DNA of 39,035 nt from an uncultured Bacteroidota bacterium (lineage in GTDB: Bacteria; Bacteroidota; Bacteroidia; Bacteroidales; VadinHA17), in NCBI GenBank assembly GCA_903824785.1, contig CAIJYD010000011.1, forward strand, positions 1 to 39,035, in the 5' to 3' direction. This document shows positions 32,525-39,035 of the stretch, piece after piece; the first letter of the stretch is position 1; every line of letters starts with the position of its first letter. The position numbers and the translations under genes are program-made. Below the pieces are notes generated by a model. That model saw nothing but the letters and a program-made list of their open reading frames with translations, was not told the origin of the DNA and searched no databases.

Positions 32525-34269
32525 AAAATTTTATAATCCTTCCACTTTATCTGAATGGATTTTTTAAATTCTTTGTCTGAAGTGAAATGAAAATCGTTCC
32601 CGCCGGTGGAAAGATGTACATTGCTGTTCTCTATTTCAATTGAAACAGTTGAATCCTGATTCTTATGAATGAGAAAATCAGCAAGTAAAAGGGCTTTTTC
32701 AATTCCGTCACCACGCCTGAAATTCCAGACCTCATCGGGCAATGCCAGCCTTTTCCCGTCGTAAATTGATTCGTCAGACATATTTTTCAGGATATCATAT
32801 ACTTCTGAACTATCCCTTCCGTTAATGTCTGTGAAGCACACAGGATTTCGCTCAATAGCAGCTTTAATAAATGGCAGCCAGTCGATTTTATCCATCTGCC
32901 TGCTGACATAAAGTGAAAGGAGAGATAACTCTGATTTCTCGTTAGTTTCAGCTATCCGTTCAATAATTTTATCGCGGCTGTCTTCAGTTGTTATATTAAG
33001 TTTATTGGTGGAAACATAATTCTTTTTGTTACCAGGGATATTCGGATCGATGAAAATAAAATCTTTCAGCTCCCTGAACATCTCATGAATGGTCTCTTCA
33101 GGGAAGGTTCCGCTTATGTTAATTACTTCATTCTCAATTTCATCAAGATTTTTTTCTTTATGTGAATCCAGAATTGCTTCAATATCGTTCAATAATATTT
33201 TTCCCTGAAGAGGACAAAGGTGAAATTCATCTCCCTCAATTTCCTTAATGAGTGAAGCCCGCGATTCGGCTGATACGTTGAATTTGCTCGTATGTTCATA
33301 TTCAAACATCTTTTCAAGAAGGATGTACCTCTGCTTTCCTGAAAAATCGCACCGGTACTGGAAAAGGGCTTTATACTTCGATTTAAACCGAAGAAAATTT
33401 ATGAAGACCAGATGGGTTAAATCTGTGGAAAGAAATTCCCGGAGTTTACCGGAGAAATATTCATACTGGTTACTGTCAATTGTAGCTTCATCGTACATGG
33501 TATGAATGTAACCCGAGATGTGCGAAACAATAGTTACTTTTTCGTTCTCCATCGCCCGTCTGGCCTTTTCAGACAATGAAGTTCCGTTATACCACATATT
33601 CTTTGTTACAATTCTGCGGTTATTGGTTATCAGTCCGTCCTTTTCAATAATAAAATTCTGTGAGTGAAGAGGAGTGGCTATCAGGAATATCTTCTCCAGA
33701 GGAATTCTTCCGACTACAAACATGGCAGCTGCATAAAGTGCTGATAATGAAACACATTCGCCTGCGCCTGAAGTGAAATTTTCTTTGTATCTGAAGGCTG
33801 TCATGGCCTCAATTGTCTCCGTTTTCCAGTACGGAATTATATCAGAGTCATATTTATCGAGACCAAAATGTTTTCGGATATCAATATCGAAATAGTATTT
33901 GTCTCCCTCGTAACCGAAAAGAGCATTCGACTGCTTTAGAAGTTCCATGTCGAAAAAATCGCTGAACCTGGCAATTTCATCGTTTTTTGAAGTAAGTCCC
34001 CATGTTGACAGATCGAGATTAAACACATAGTTCTGAATGATATACTGTTTAATCCGGTTTGCCTTACTGGTAAAGTTCTTTTTTTCGATATCCTGGAACC
34101 ACGGATCGTCTCTCCATTTCCATAGGATCGGCGACATGATGTTTGCAAGTACCAGCGGATAAAACAATTCAGGGAAGATGAAAATCTCCATATCTGAAAG
34201 TGTAAACGCTGAAGAGTACTTCTCAAGCTCCTTCTTATCGGTAAAACCGTTCTTAAAGTATGATTTCAT
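32521..34269 (-). CDS. Protein of unknown function with a transglutaminase-like Cys/His core
   Basis: I do not recognise this 582-residue cytosolic-looking protein; it has no signal peptide or membrane helix. Its middle reads SGAGECVSLSALYAAAMFVVGRI (C172), then FLIATPLHSQNFI (H202). This is the order and spacing of a transglutaminase-like/papain-like site, in which a buried Cys starts a helix and the His sits on the next strand. A third residue could be D211. The C-terminal 300 residues are mixed, charged and helical, with no recognised domain. No partner is obvious. It stands between recF-DUF721 and ndk, and its stop overlaps a possible micro-ORF. Peptidase, transglutaminase or inactive binding roles are all possible. 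Confidence 0.75.
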   Translation of the reverse strand: MKSYFKNGFTDKKELEKYSSAFTLSDMEIFIFPELFYPLVLANIMSPILWKWRDDPWFQDIEKKNFTSKANRIKQYIIQNYVFNLDLSTWGLTSKNDEIARFSDFFDMELLKQSNALFGYEGDKYYFDIDIRKHFGLDKYDSDIIPYWKTETIEAMTAFRYKENFTSGAGECVSLSALYAAAMFVVGRIPLEKIFLIATPLHSQNFIIEKDGLITNNRRIVTKNMWYNGTSLSEKARRAMENEKVTIVSHISGYIHTMYDEATIDSNQYEYFSGKLREFLSTDLTHLVFINFLRFKSKYKALFQYRCDFSGKQRYILLEKMFEYEHTSKFNVSAESRASLIKEIEGDEFHLCPLQGKILLNDIEAILDSHKEKNLDEIENEVINISGTFPEETIHEMFRELKDFIFIDPNIPGNKKNYVSTNKLNITTEDSRDKIIERIAETNEKSELSLLSLYVSRQMDKIDWLPFIKAAIERNPVCFTDINGRDSSEVYDILKNMSDESIYDGKRLALPDEVWNFRRGDGIEKALLLADFLIHKNQDSTVSIEIENSNVHLSTGGNDFHFTSDKEFKKSIQIKWKDYKIL

Positions 34270-34348
34270 AAATTGTTATAAAAACCTATATAGCTAATAA
34301 CACACAAAGTGATTGAAAGTTTAGGTTTTCAAAAAATCTATGCTTTTA

Positions 34349-34771
34349 CTAAAAAAATCTTTCGATACCGGAAAAGAAAAAGTTTGCTTCATTGGCTGCA
34401 TTTTCGGGACTGTCAGACCCATGAACGGCATTCATCTGAACGGAAACTGCAAAAGTTTTTCTGATTGTACCTGGTTCCGCTTTTGCGGGATTTGTTGCCC
34501 CTATAAGCTTTCTGAAAGCTTCAACGGCATTTTCGCGTTTTAGTATCAAAACCACAACCGGGCCCGATGTCATGAACTCAACCAGTCCTTCAAAGAATGG
34601 CCTTTCTTTATGAACCATATAAAATGATTCTGCCTGGGAAAGGGTCATTTTTACCAGCCGCATTGCAGCTATTTCAAAACCACCTTCGTTGATCATAGCG
34701 AGGATAGGTCCGGTTTTGCCTGTTCTGACAGCGTTTGGCTTGATAATCGAAAAAGTAAAATCGTTATTCAT
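34349..34771 (-). CDS. ndk: Nucleoside-diphosphate kinase
   Basis: The 140-residue enzyme has the start FTFSIIKPNAV, the segment ERPFFEGLVEFMTSGPVV and the active-site NAVHGSDSPENA with phosphorylated H117. It matches the family length and transfers gamma-phosphate between nucleoside triphosphates and diphosphates. It is transcribed away from nrnA with an 84-base gap. No good -7 box for it was found there. Confidence 0.97.
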   Translation of the reverse strand: MNNDFTFSIIKPNAVRTGKTGPILAMINEGGFEIAAMRLVKMTLSQAESFYMVHKERPFFEGLVEFMTSGPVVVLILKRENAVEAFRKLIGATNPAKAEPGTIRKTFAVSVQMNAVHGSDSPENAANEANFFFSGIERFF

Positions 34772-34802
34772 AGGGAGTTGTTTTTGATGCTTAACATTAG
34801 AA

Positions 34803-34831
34803 TTGGTCTTCCGGAATATTTTTTATCTTTA
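34803..34831 (+). promoter_or_regulatory. Candidate promoter for nrnA
   Basis: TTG at 34803-34805, an 18-base spacer and TATCTTTA at 34824-34831 match the -33/-7 pattern except for the last -7 base (A for G). The GTG start lies 24 bases further on. Confidence 0.45.
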
Positions 34832-34855
34832 CGCACTTAAAAAACTGATGCAAAA

Positions 34856-35881
34856 GTGATAGATTTATCCAAATATTCAAAGGAATTATCAAAATTTTTC
34901 TCAACCGCAAAGAATATACTGCTGATATCCCATATCAATCCCGACGGAGATGCAATAGGCTCACAATTAGCCATGTACCATTTTCTTAAGTCGCAGGGAC
35001 GAAATGTTAATATGATGACCCCTAATTATCTCCAGGAATTTATTAACTGGATGGATGGCGCGGAGTTTATTAATATCTTTATAAAAGAGAGAAAAAAATG
35101 CCTTGCTCTGATAGGGGAAGCCGACCTGATTGTTATGCTCGACTTTAATCAGCCGGGCCGGCTCGGAGAAGCAGAAAAGGCTGTTCTGACATCATCATCA
35201 TATAAAGTTGTAATTGATCATCATCTCGATCCGGTTAATATGGCCGACCTGATTATTTCTGACCCAACGAAATGTTCCACATCAGAGCTTGTTCATGAAC
35301 TTGTATGCGAAATGAACGGAGCTCCTTACATTAGCAGGCCTTATGCCGAAGCTCTTTATGTAGGGATAATAACCGATACCGGTAATTTTGAGCATGGCAC
35401 CTATTCTTCAAGAACATTCAGGATTGTGGCCGATCTGCTCGATTCAGGAATTGAAAAGGCCAGGATCTTAAATCTGATTTACAATAATTTTTCCGCCGAC
35501 CGTATCAGGCTTCAGGGTTTCGCACTGAACAGAAAAATGGTCGTTATTCCTGAATATAAAACTGCATATATTTTCCTTTCAAAAGATGATCTGAAAGAGT
35601 ATAACCATGTAAAAGGCGATACAGAAGGGTTTGTCAATATGCCGTTGTCCATAAAAGGAATAAACTTTTCGGCTCTGTTTGTTGAGAAAGATGGCTTTGT
35701 AAAACTATCGTTCCGATCAAAGGGCCGGTTTCCAACCAATGAATTTGCTGCACAGTATTTTGCCGGCGGAGGTCATCTTAATGCCTCCGGAGGAGAAAGT
35801 TACGATACCCTGGATAACACCATTGATTCTTTCCTAAAAGCTCTTAAAGATAATGTATGGAGGTTTGAAGAACAAATTTAA
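34856..35881 (+). CDS. nrnA: DHH-family oligoribonuclease/PAP phosphatase (NrnA-like)
   Basis: The 341-residue protein has SHINPDGDAIGS (H26, D30, D32), MLDFNQPGR (D96), VIDHH (121-123) and GIITDTGNF, the DHH phosphoesterase metal site. The DHHA1 domain follows, with FAGGGHLNASGG near the C-terminus. NrnA degrades short oligonucleotides and dephosphorylates pAp. The start is a GTG; the only nearby ATG (34848) is in another frame and stops after three codons, right at the GTG. The 3' end overlaps the first FKBP gene by 29 bases. Confidence 0.92.
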   Translation: MIDLSKYSKELSKFFSTAKNILLISHINPDGDAIGSQLAMYHFLKSQGRNVNMMTPNYLQEFINWMDGAEFINIFIKERKKCLALIGEADLIVMLDFNQPGRLGEAEKAVLTSSSYKVVIDHHLDPVNMADLIISDPTKCSTSELVHELVCEMNGAPYISRPYAEALYVGIITDTGNFEHGTYSSRTFRIVADLLDSGIEKARILNLIYNNFSADRIRLQGFALNRKMVVIPEYKTAYIFLSKDDLKEYNHVKGDTEGFVNMPLSIKGINFSALFVEKDGFVKLSFRSKGRFPTNEFAAQYFAGGGHLNASGGESYDTLDNTIDSFLKALKDNVWRFEEQI

Positions 35882-36404
35882 TCAGGCTGTGGTATGGCAA
35901 TCGGGATTTCTTATTCTATTCTCCCTGATTGTCTCGTGTAAAAATATTACGGATAAAAACATGGCCTCTCAGAAGCCGGGAAAAAATGAGATGGCCGATA
36001 TGAACAGATTTCTTGTCATGAAAGACAGGGAAAGAATCCAGAATTATATTGAAAGGAAAAACCTGAATATGTCCGAATCTCCAACCGGACTATGGTTTCA
36101 GATATTGAATGAAGGAAAAGGGGAGACCTTAACTGATAATAGTAAAGTTACTTTTAATTATGAGTGTTCTCTTCTTGATGGAACAATCTGCTATTCCTCA
36201 GAAAGCCTTGGGATGAAAGAAGTTATTTTAGGAAAGAGCACTATTGAAGCTGGTCTTAATGAAGGACTTAGAATGCTTAAACCAGGTGCTATGGCTATCT
36301 TTATTCTGCCTCCTTTTTTGGCTTACGGATTGTTAGGCGACAATAAAATGATTCCTTCGCGGGCTATTATTGTCTATAAAATTAATATCTTTCGGCCCCT
36401 GTAA
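35853..36404 (+). CDS. FKBP-type lipoprotein with degenerate active site
   Basis: The 183-residue protein has a lipobox (LIVSC, lipidated C29), a charged linker and a C-terminal FKBP domain from about residue 80 (GLWFQILNEGKGE ... LAYGLLG ... IPSRAIIVYKINI). Against FKBP12, the positions of F36 and D37 read Cys and Tyr (GTICYSS), and W59 reads Leu (EAGLNEGL). Isomerase activity is therefore doubtful and a chaperone role more likely. It resembles GldI-type gliding/secretion lipoproteins in layout, but I would not assign that name. The start overlaps nrnA; an in-frame TTG at 35865 is an alternative. Confidence 0.82.
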   Translation: MYGGLKNKFNQAVVWQSGFLILFSLIVSCKNITDKNMASQKPGKNEMADMNRFLVMKDRERIQNYIERKNLNMSESPTGLWFQILNEGKGETLTDNSKVTFNYECSLLDGTICYSSESLGMKEVILGKSTIEAGLNEGLRMLKPGAMAIFILPPFLAYGLLGDNKMIPSRAIIVYKINIFRPL

Positions 36405-36462
36405 AATATGGAATGATTTTTGCGTTGGTAAATAAATGATGAAATCTAAATACAAATAAGTT

Positions 36463-36963
36463 ATGTTAAGAAAAAGCACTCAAAAAATTCTATCGTTTCT
36501 CTCTGTGGTTTTACTGGTATCGGTTGTTGCCTGTAACCCTGCTTCAAAATATGAAAAAGCAGAAAAGGACGAGATTGATACTTATCTTGGTACCAATACA
36601 AATATCAATTTTAACTTAAAACCCAGTGGTTTATATTATTATGAGGTTCTTAAAGGTACCGGACGTGCACCGGTAAAATACGATACCGCTTACATAAAAT
36701 ATACAGGTAAATTCCTCAGCGGAAATATTTTTGACACAAATGTAGGTACAGCCAATACGCTTAAACATATAGTAGGTGTGGATGTACTCATTTCTGGATT
36801 TTCAGAAGGGATTTCATATATGGCAGCAGGAGGAAAATCAATTTTCCTTATACCATCAATTCTTGGCTACGGTACTTATGGTTCTTACCCGTATATCTCG
36901 GGTTATACTCCATTAGTGTTTGAAGTTGAGCTTGTTGAGGTAAGAGCCGGTACAGTAAAATAG
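36463..36963 (+). CDS. FKBP-type peptidyl-prolyl isomerase lipoprotein
   Basis: The 166-residue protein has a signal peptide and lipobox (SVVAC, C24) and an FKBP domain from about residue 53 (SGLYYYEVLKGTGRAP). The pocket keeps Phe-Asp (IFDTN), the LGYG tyrosine and FEVEL, while W59 is replaced by Phe (ISGFSEGI). It is probably anchored at the outer or inner membrane facing the periplasm and helps fold secreted proteins. It follows the first FKBP gene by 58 bases and is likely co-transcribed. It converges with the methyltransferase gene with a 2-base gap. Confidence 0.88.
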   Translation: MLRKSTQKILSFLSVVLLVSVVACNPASKYEKAEKDEIDTYLGTNTNINFNLKPSGLYYYEVLKGTGRAPVKYDTAYIKYTGKFLSGNIFDTNVGTANTLKHIVGVDVLISGFSEGISYMAAGGKSIFLIPSILGYGTYGSYPYISGYTPLVFEVELVEVRAGTVK

Positions 36964-36965
36964 CT

Positions 36966-37664
36966 TTACTGCATTACGAATATCACTAATCTGTCTGTAA
37001 GGGAAGGCATATTTCTCTTCCATTCAGATATTCTCATGGTTTTTATTGATTCCGACTGAAGGGTAATGTCGGTGGCAATACAGAGCTTTGTTTCATTACG
37101 GCATGTTGTGATAATGGTTTCCAGCATCTTCTGGTTTCGATAGGGTGTCTCCATAAAAATCTGGGCATAACCATCCTCTGCTCTCTTTTCCAGTTCCCGG
37201 AGTTTCGCTGAACGCTCCGCAGGCTTTACCGGAAGATATCCGTTAAAGGTAAAATTCTGGCCATTAAGCCCTGACGAGATAAGTGCAAGAATAATTGATG
37301 ATGGCCCGGAAAGTGGTGTTACTGTAATGTTTTTCTCATGGGCCAGTGCTATTATCCGCGCTCCCGGATCCGCAATACAGGGCAGGCCGGCTTCACTCAT
37401 TACTCCTAGATCAGAACCATTAATTACAGGTTCAAGATAATGAGCTATATCTGATTCGCCGGTATGTTCATTTAATTCAAAGAATACCGAGTCATTTATC
37501 GGAAACTCTTTATCAATAAGCCTTAAATATCTTCTGGCACTGCGGAGATCTTCAACAACAAAATGCCGCAGAAGCCGGGTTATGCCGATTACTTTTTCAG
37601 GTATCACTTTTAAAAAATCATCTCCTCCTAATGTTACAGGTATAAGATAGATCCTGCCTTTCAT
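36966..37664 (-). CDS. SAM-dependent methyltransferase, short RsmI-like (tetrapyrrole methylase fold)
   Basis: The 232-residue protein has the RsmI signatures in order: MSEAGLPCIADPG (about 130-143), TPLSGPSSIILALISSGL (about 155-173) and METPYRNQKMLE. RsmI 2'-O-methylates C1402 of 16S rRNA. This Bacteroidota form is shorter than the 286-residue E. coli enzyme and lacks its C-terminal part. The N-terminal GTLYVVATPIGN motif is changed to GRIYLIPVTLGG. It may act on rRNA or another substrate; the name RsmI should be treated as family-level only. Confidence 0.85.
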   Translation of the reverse strand: MKGRIYLIPVTLGGDDFLKVIPEKVIGITRLLRHFVVEDLRSARRYLRLIDKEFPINDSVFFELNEHTGESDIAHYLEPVINGSDLGVMSEAGLPCIADPGARIIALAHEKNITVTPLSGPSSIILALISSGLNGQNFTFNGYLPVKPAERSAKLRELEKRAEDGYAQIFMETPYRNQKMLETIITTCRNETKLCIATDITLQSESIKTMRISEWKRNMPSLTDRLVIFVMQ

Positions 37665-37683
37665 ACTCTCATGTTTGTTTTTT

Positions 37684-37716
37684 CAAATATAGCAATTAAA
37701 CACCTCTTCACTGCAA
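37684..37716 (-). promoter_or_regulatory. Candidate promoter for the RsmI-like gene
   Basis: On the minus strand TATATTTG (37691-37684) matches the -7 box exactly, and TTG (37716-37714) lies 22 bases upstream. The start codon is 19 bases downstream. It is divergent from the promoter of the metallo-hydrolase gene. Confidence 0.45.
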
Positions 37717-37737
37717 TAACAATAATTACTGTATCTG

Positions 37738-37768
37738 TTGCCTTGTATCGATTTTTAATATAGGTTTG
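37738..37768 (+). promoter_or_regulatory. Promoter of the PhnP-like metallo-hydrolase gene
   Basis: TTG at 37738-37740, a 20-base spacer and TAGGTTTG at 37761-37768 match the Bacteroidota consensus. The GTG start follows 20 bases later. Confidence 0.5.
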
Positions 37769-37788
37769 TTATGTAATTTTTTTGAATC

Positions 37789-38556
37789 GTGAAAATAACT
37801 TTTCTTGGTACCGGTACTTCACAAGGCGTTCCTGTAATTGCTTGTGATTGTGATATCTGTCTTTCTGAGAATCAGCATGATAAGAGGCTCAGAACTTCAC
37901 TTATGCTGGAGACGGGAGATACTGTATTACTTTTTGATGCAGGTCCCGACTTCCGTCAGCAGATGCTTAAGGAGCATGTCAAAAAACTTGACGCAATTAT
38001 TCTTACACACGAACATAAGGACCATATTGCCGGCCTCGATGATGTCAGAGCTTTCAATTACAAAAGTCAGGATGCAATAGATATCTATGCTGAAGAGAGG
38101 GTTCAGAAAGCGGTAAGAAAGGAGTATTCCTATGTGTTTTCAGAAAACCAGTATCCCGGAATACCTAAAATGAGACTGAATCCGGTTGAGGAACACATGT
38201 TCGAAATACAGGGGGTAAAAATAGTTCCTATAAGGGTATTTCACTACAGACTGCCGGTATATGGTTTCAGGATAGGCGATTTCGCATATATCACCGATGC
38301 TAATTATATTCCTGAAGAGAGTAAAGAGAAATTATATGGCGTTAAATATTTGGTTATTAATGCCCTGCGTAAAGAAAAACATATTTCTCATTTTAGCCTG
38401 AGGGAAGCTATCGATTTTGTGAGAGAGATTTCACCTAAGAAAGCTTTTATTACTCATATAAGTCACCAGATGGGCTTCCATGCCGAAGTCTCCAAAGAGA
38501 TGCCTCCGGAAATTATTCTTGCTTACGACGGGCTCAGATTTGATTGCGGGGATTGA
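37789..38556 (+). CDS. PhnP-like metallo-beta-lactamase-fold hydrolase
   Basis: The 255-residue protein starts at a GTG with ITFLGTGTSQGVPVIACDCDIC. C19, C21 and C24 form the structural zinc knuckle typical of PhnP-like cyclic phosphodiesterases. The catalytic HxHxDH motif is THEHKDH, and further ligands appear as FAYITDANYI and ITHISHQMGFH. PhnP hydrolyses cyclic ribose phosphates in the phosphonate pathway. No phosphonate genes are nearby, so the natural substrate here is unknown. Confidence 0.9.
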   Translation: MKITFLGTGTSQGVPVIACDCDICLSENQHDKRLRTSLMLETGDTVLLFDAGPDFRQQMLKEHVKKLDAIILTHEHKDHIAGLDDVRAFNYKSQDAIDIYAEERVQKAVRKEYSYVFSENQYPGIPKMRLNPVEEHMFEIQGVKIVPIRVFHYRLPVYGFRIGDFAYITDANYIPEESKEKLYGVKYLVINALRKEKHISHFSLREAIDFVREISPKKAFITHISHQMGFHAEVSKEMPPEIILAYDGLRFDCGD

Positions 38557-38563
38557 AAACGTC

Positions 38564-38770
38564 TTACTTCCTTTTGAAAGTCTTATTCAGCTTCTTTTGA
38601 TAACCTGTTGAAAAATAATACTTGTTTCTTCCTAATTGTGAAGCATTTACCTGTGATCCTTTCTTGCGTTTTTCATAAAATGGATTTTTTTTCGCCGGCG
38701 CGCAATAGGTAGAAAGAAGGACTATGTAAAAGATAAAAAAAAGTTTTAATATTTTAATTAATCTGGGCAT
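38564..38770 (-). CDS. Small basic lipoprotein of unknown function
   Basis: The 68-residue protein has a hydrophobic signal with lipobox-like LLSTYC (C23). It is followed by a 45-residue, strongly basic tail (KKNPFYEKRKKGSQ ... QKKLNKTFKRK). After processing only a short lysine/arginine-rich peptide anchored by lipid would remain. I recall similar short lipoproteins in other Bacteroidota, but know no function. The stop lies 7 bases from that of the metallo-hydrolase gene. Confidence 0.65.
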   Translation of the reverse strand: MPRLIKILKLFFIFYIVLLSTYCAPAKKNPFYEKRKKGSQVNASQLGRNKYYFSTGYQKKLNKTFKRK

Positions 38771-38909
38771 TACTTTATCTTTTTTTCAGGTGTCTAAAAA
38801 TACAACATATTTATTTAATAAGGAAAATTTATTCCATTTAACCTGATTAATTCATAAACTTTAAATTAAGCATAATTTTTCACTTTTGTGGGTATCATTA
38901 TCCCTCATT

Positions 38910-38979
38910 CCTCCAAACCTCCGCAAGCTCCGATTTGTCGGAATTCGGGATGACGGGTTATTTTTTGGGACATTGGAGG
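38910..38979. repeat. Nested inverted-repeat element
   Basis: Arms CCTCCAA (38910-38916) and TTGGAGG (38973-38979) enclose a smaller hairpin TCCGA-TTTG-TCGGA (38929-38942). The element is clearly richer in GC than its flanks and has no coding potential that I can see. It looks like a dispersed intergenic element, but no second copy exists in this window. Confidence 0.4.
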
Positions 38980-38988
38980 AAGAAGCGG

Positions 38989-39035
38989 CGATTCGCAACG
39001 AGTTTTTATTCATGAAGTATTTTACTCGCGAATCG
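38989..39035. repeat. Inverted repeat at the right window edge
   Basis: CGATTCGC at 38989-38996 is mirrored by GCGAATCG-type sequence at 39028-39035. The stem extends inward through GAGT/ACTC with a 3-base bulge, leaving a loop of about 20 bases. It reaches the window edge and may be part of a longer structure. Confidence 0.4.

Noticed and set aside
1-39035. CRISPR array, tRNA, rRNA or insertion sequence
   Set aside because: None of the intergenic stretches has regularly spaced identical repeats, a cloverleaf or a transposase frame.

Overview
The window looks like a chromosomal segment from a Bacteroidota bacterium, most likely Bacteroidales/Marinilabiliales-like. The coding sequence is moderately AT-rich. 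Several genes carry the Bacteroidota -7 promoter box TAnnTTTG a few tens of bases upstream, and Shine-Dalgarno sequences are sparse. The gene content also fits: lipoprotein FKBPs, an S74 tail-fibre-like surface protein, carboxynorspermidine-type polyamine genes, a recF/DUF721 pair divergent from TPR/ribH, and a short RsmI-like methyltransferase. There is no rRNA, tRNA, CRISPR array, transposase or phage module. Gene density is high and no gene-free stretch exceeds about 300 bases.

Layout. (1) 1-6.4 kb: an amino-sugar/peptidoglycan salvage neighbourhood. A secreted GH3 hexosaminidase fused to a serine hydrolase is divergent from a three-gene run made of a NagX/DUF5009-type membrane protein, an AmgK-like sugar kinase and a MurU-like nucleotidyltransferase. 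(2) 6.4-14 kb: TrkH potassium transporter, carboxynorspermidine synthase and decarboxylase, an SDR oxidoreductase, an EamA exporter and a secreted M1 peptidase. (3) 14-18 kb: a 1329-residue repetitive surface fibre with a C-terminal S74 chaperone domain and clear internal segmental duplication. (4) 18-27.7 kb: a secreted unknown protein, mnmA, then an AddA-like/radical SAM/AddB-like run. (5) 27.7-29.5 kb: a potassium channel whose cytosolic part is built from 18 in-register 12-residue repeats. (6) 29.5-32.5 kb: ribH and a TPR protein, divergent from recF and a DUF721 gene. A strong terminator-like hairpin sits directly in front of ribH. (7) 32.5-38.8 kb: an unrecognised protein with a transglutaminase-like Cys/His arrangement, ndk, nrnA, two FKBP lipoproteins, an RsmI-like methyltransferase, a PhnP-like metallo-hydrolase and a small lipoprotein. 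(8) The right edge holds structured, more GC-rich non-coding DNA with nested inverted repeats.

Most genes are housekeeping. The items most worth a second look are the 12-residue-repeat potassium channel, the apparent peptidoglycan salvage locus, the duplicated fibre gene, the hairpin before ribH, and the transglutaminase-like protein with a possible ATGA-coupled micro-ORF. All family calls come from reading motifs by eye; no database search was run.
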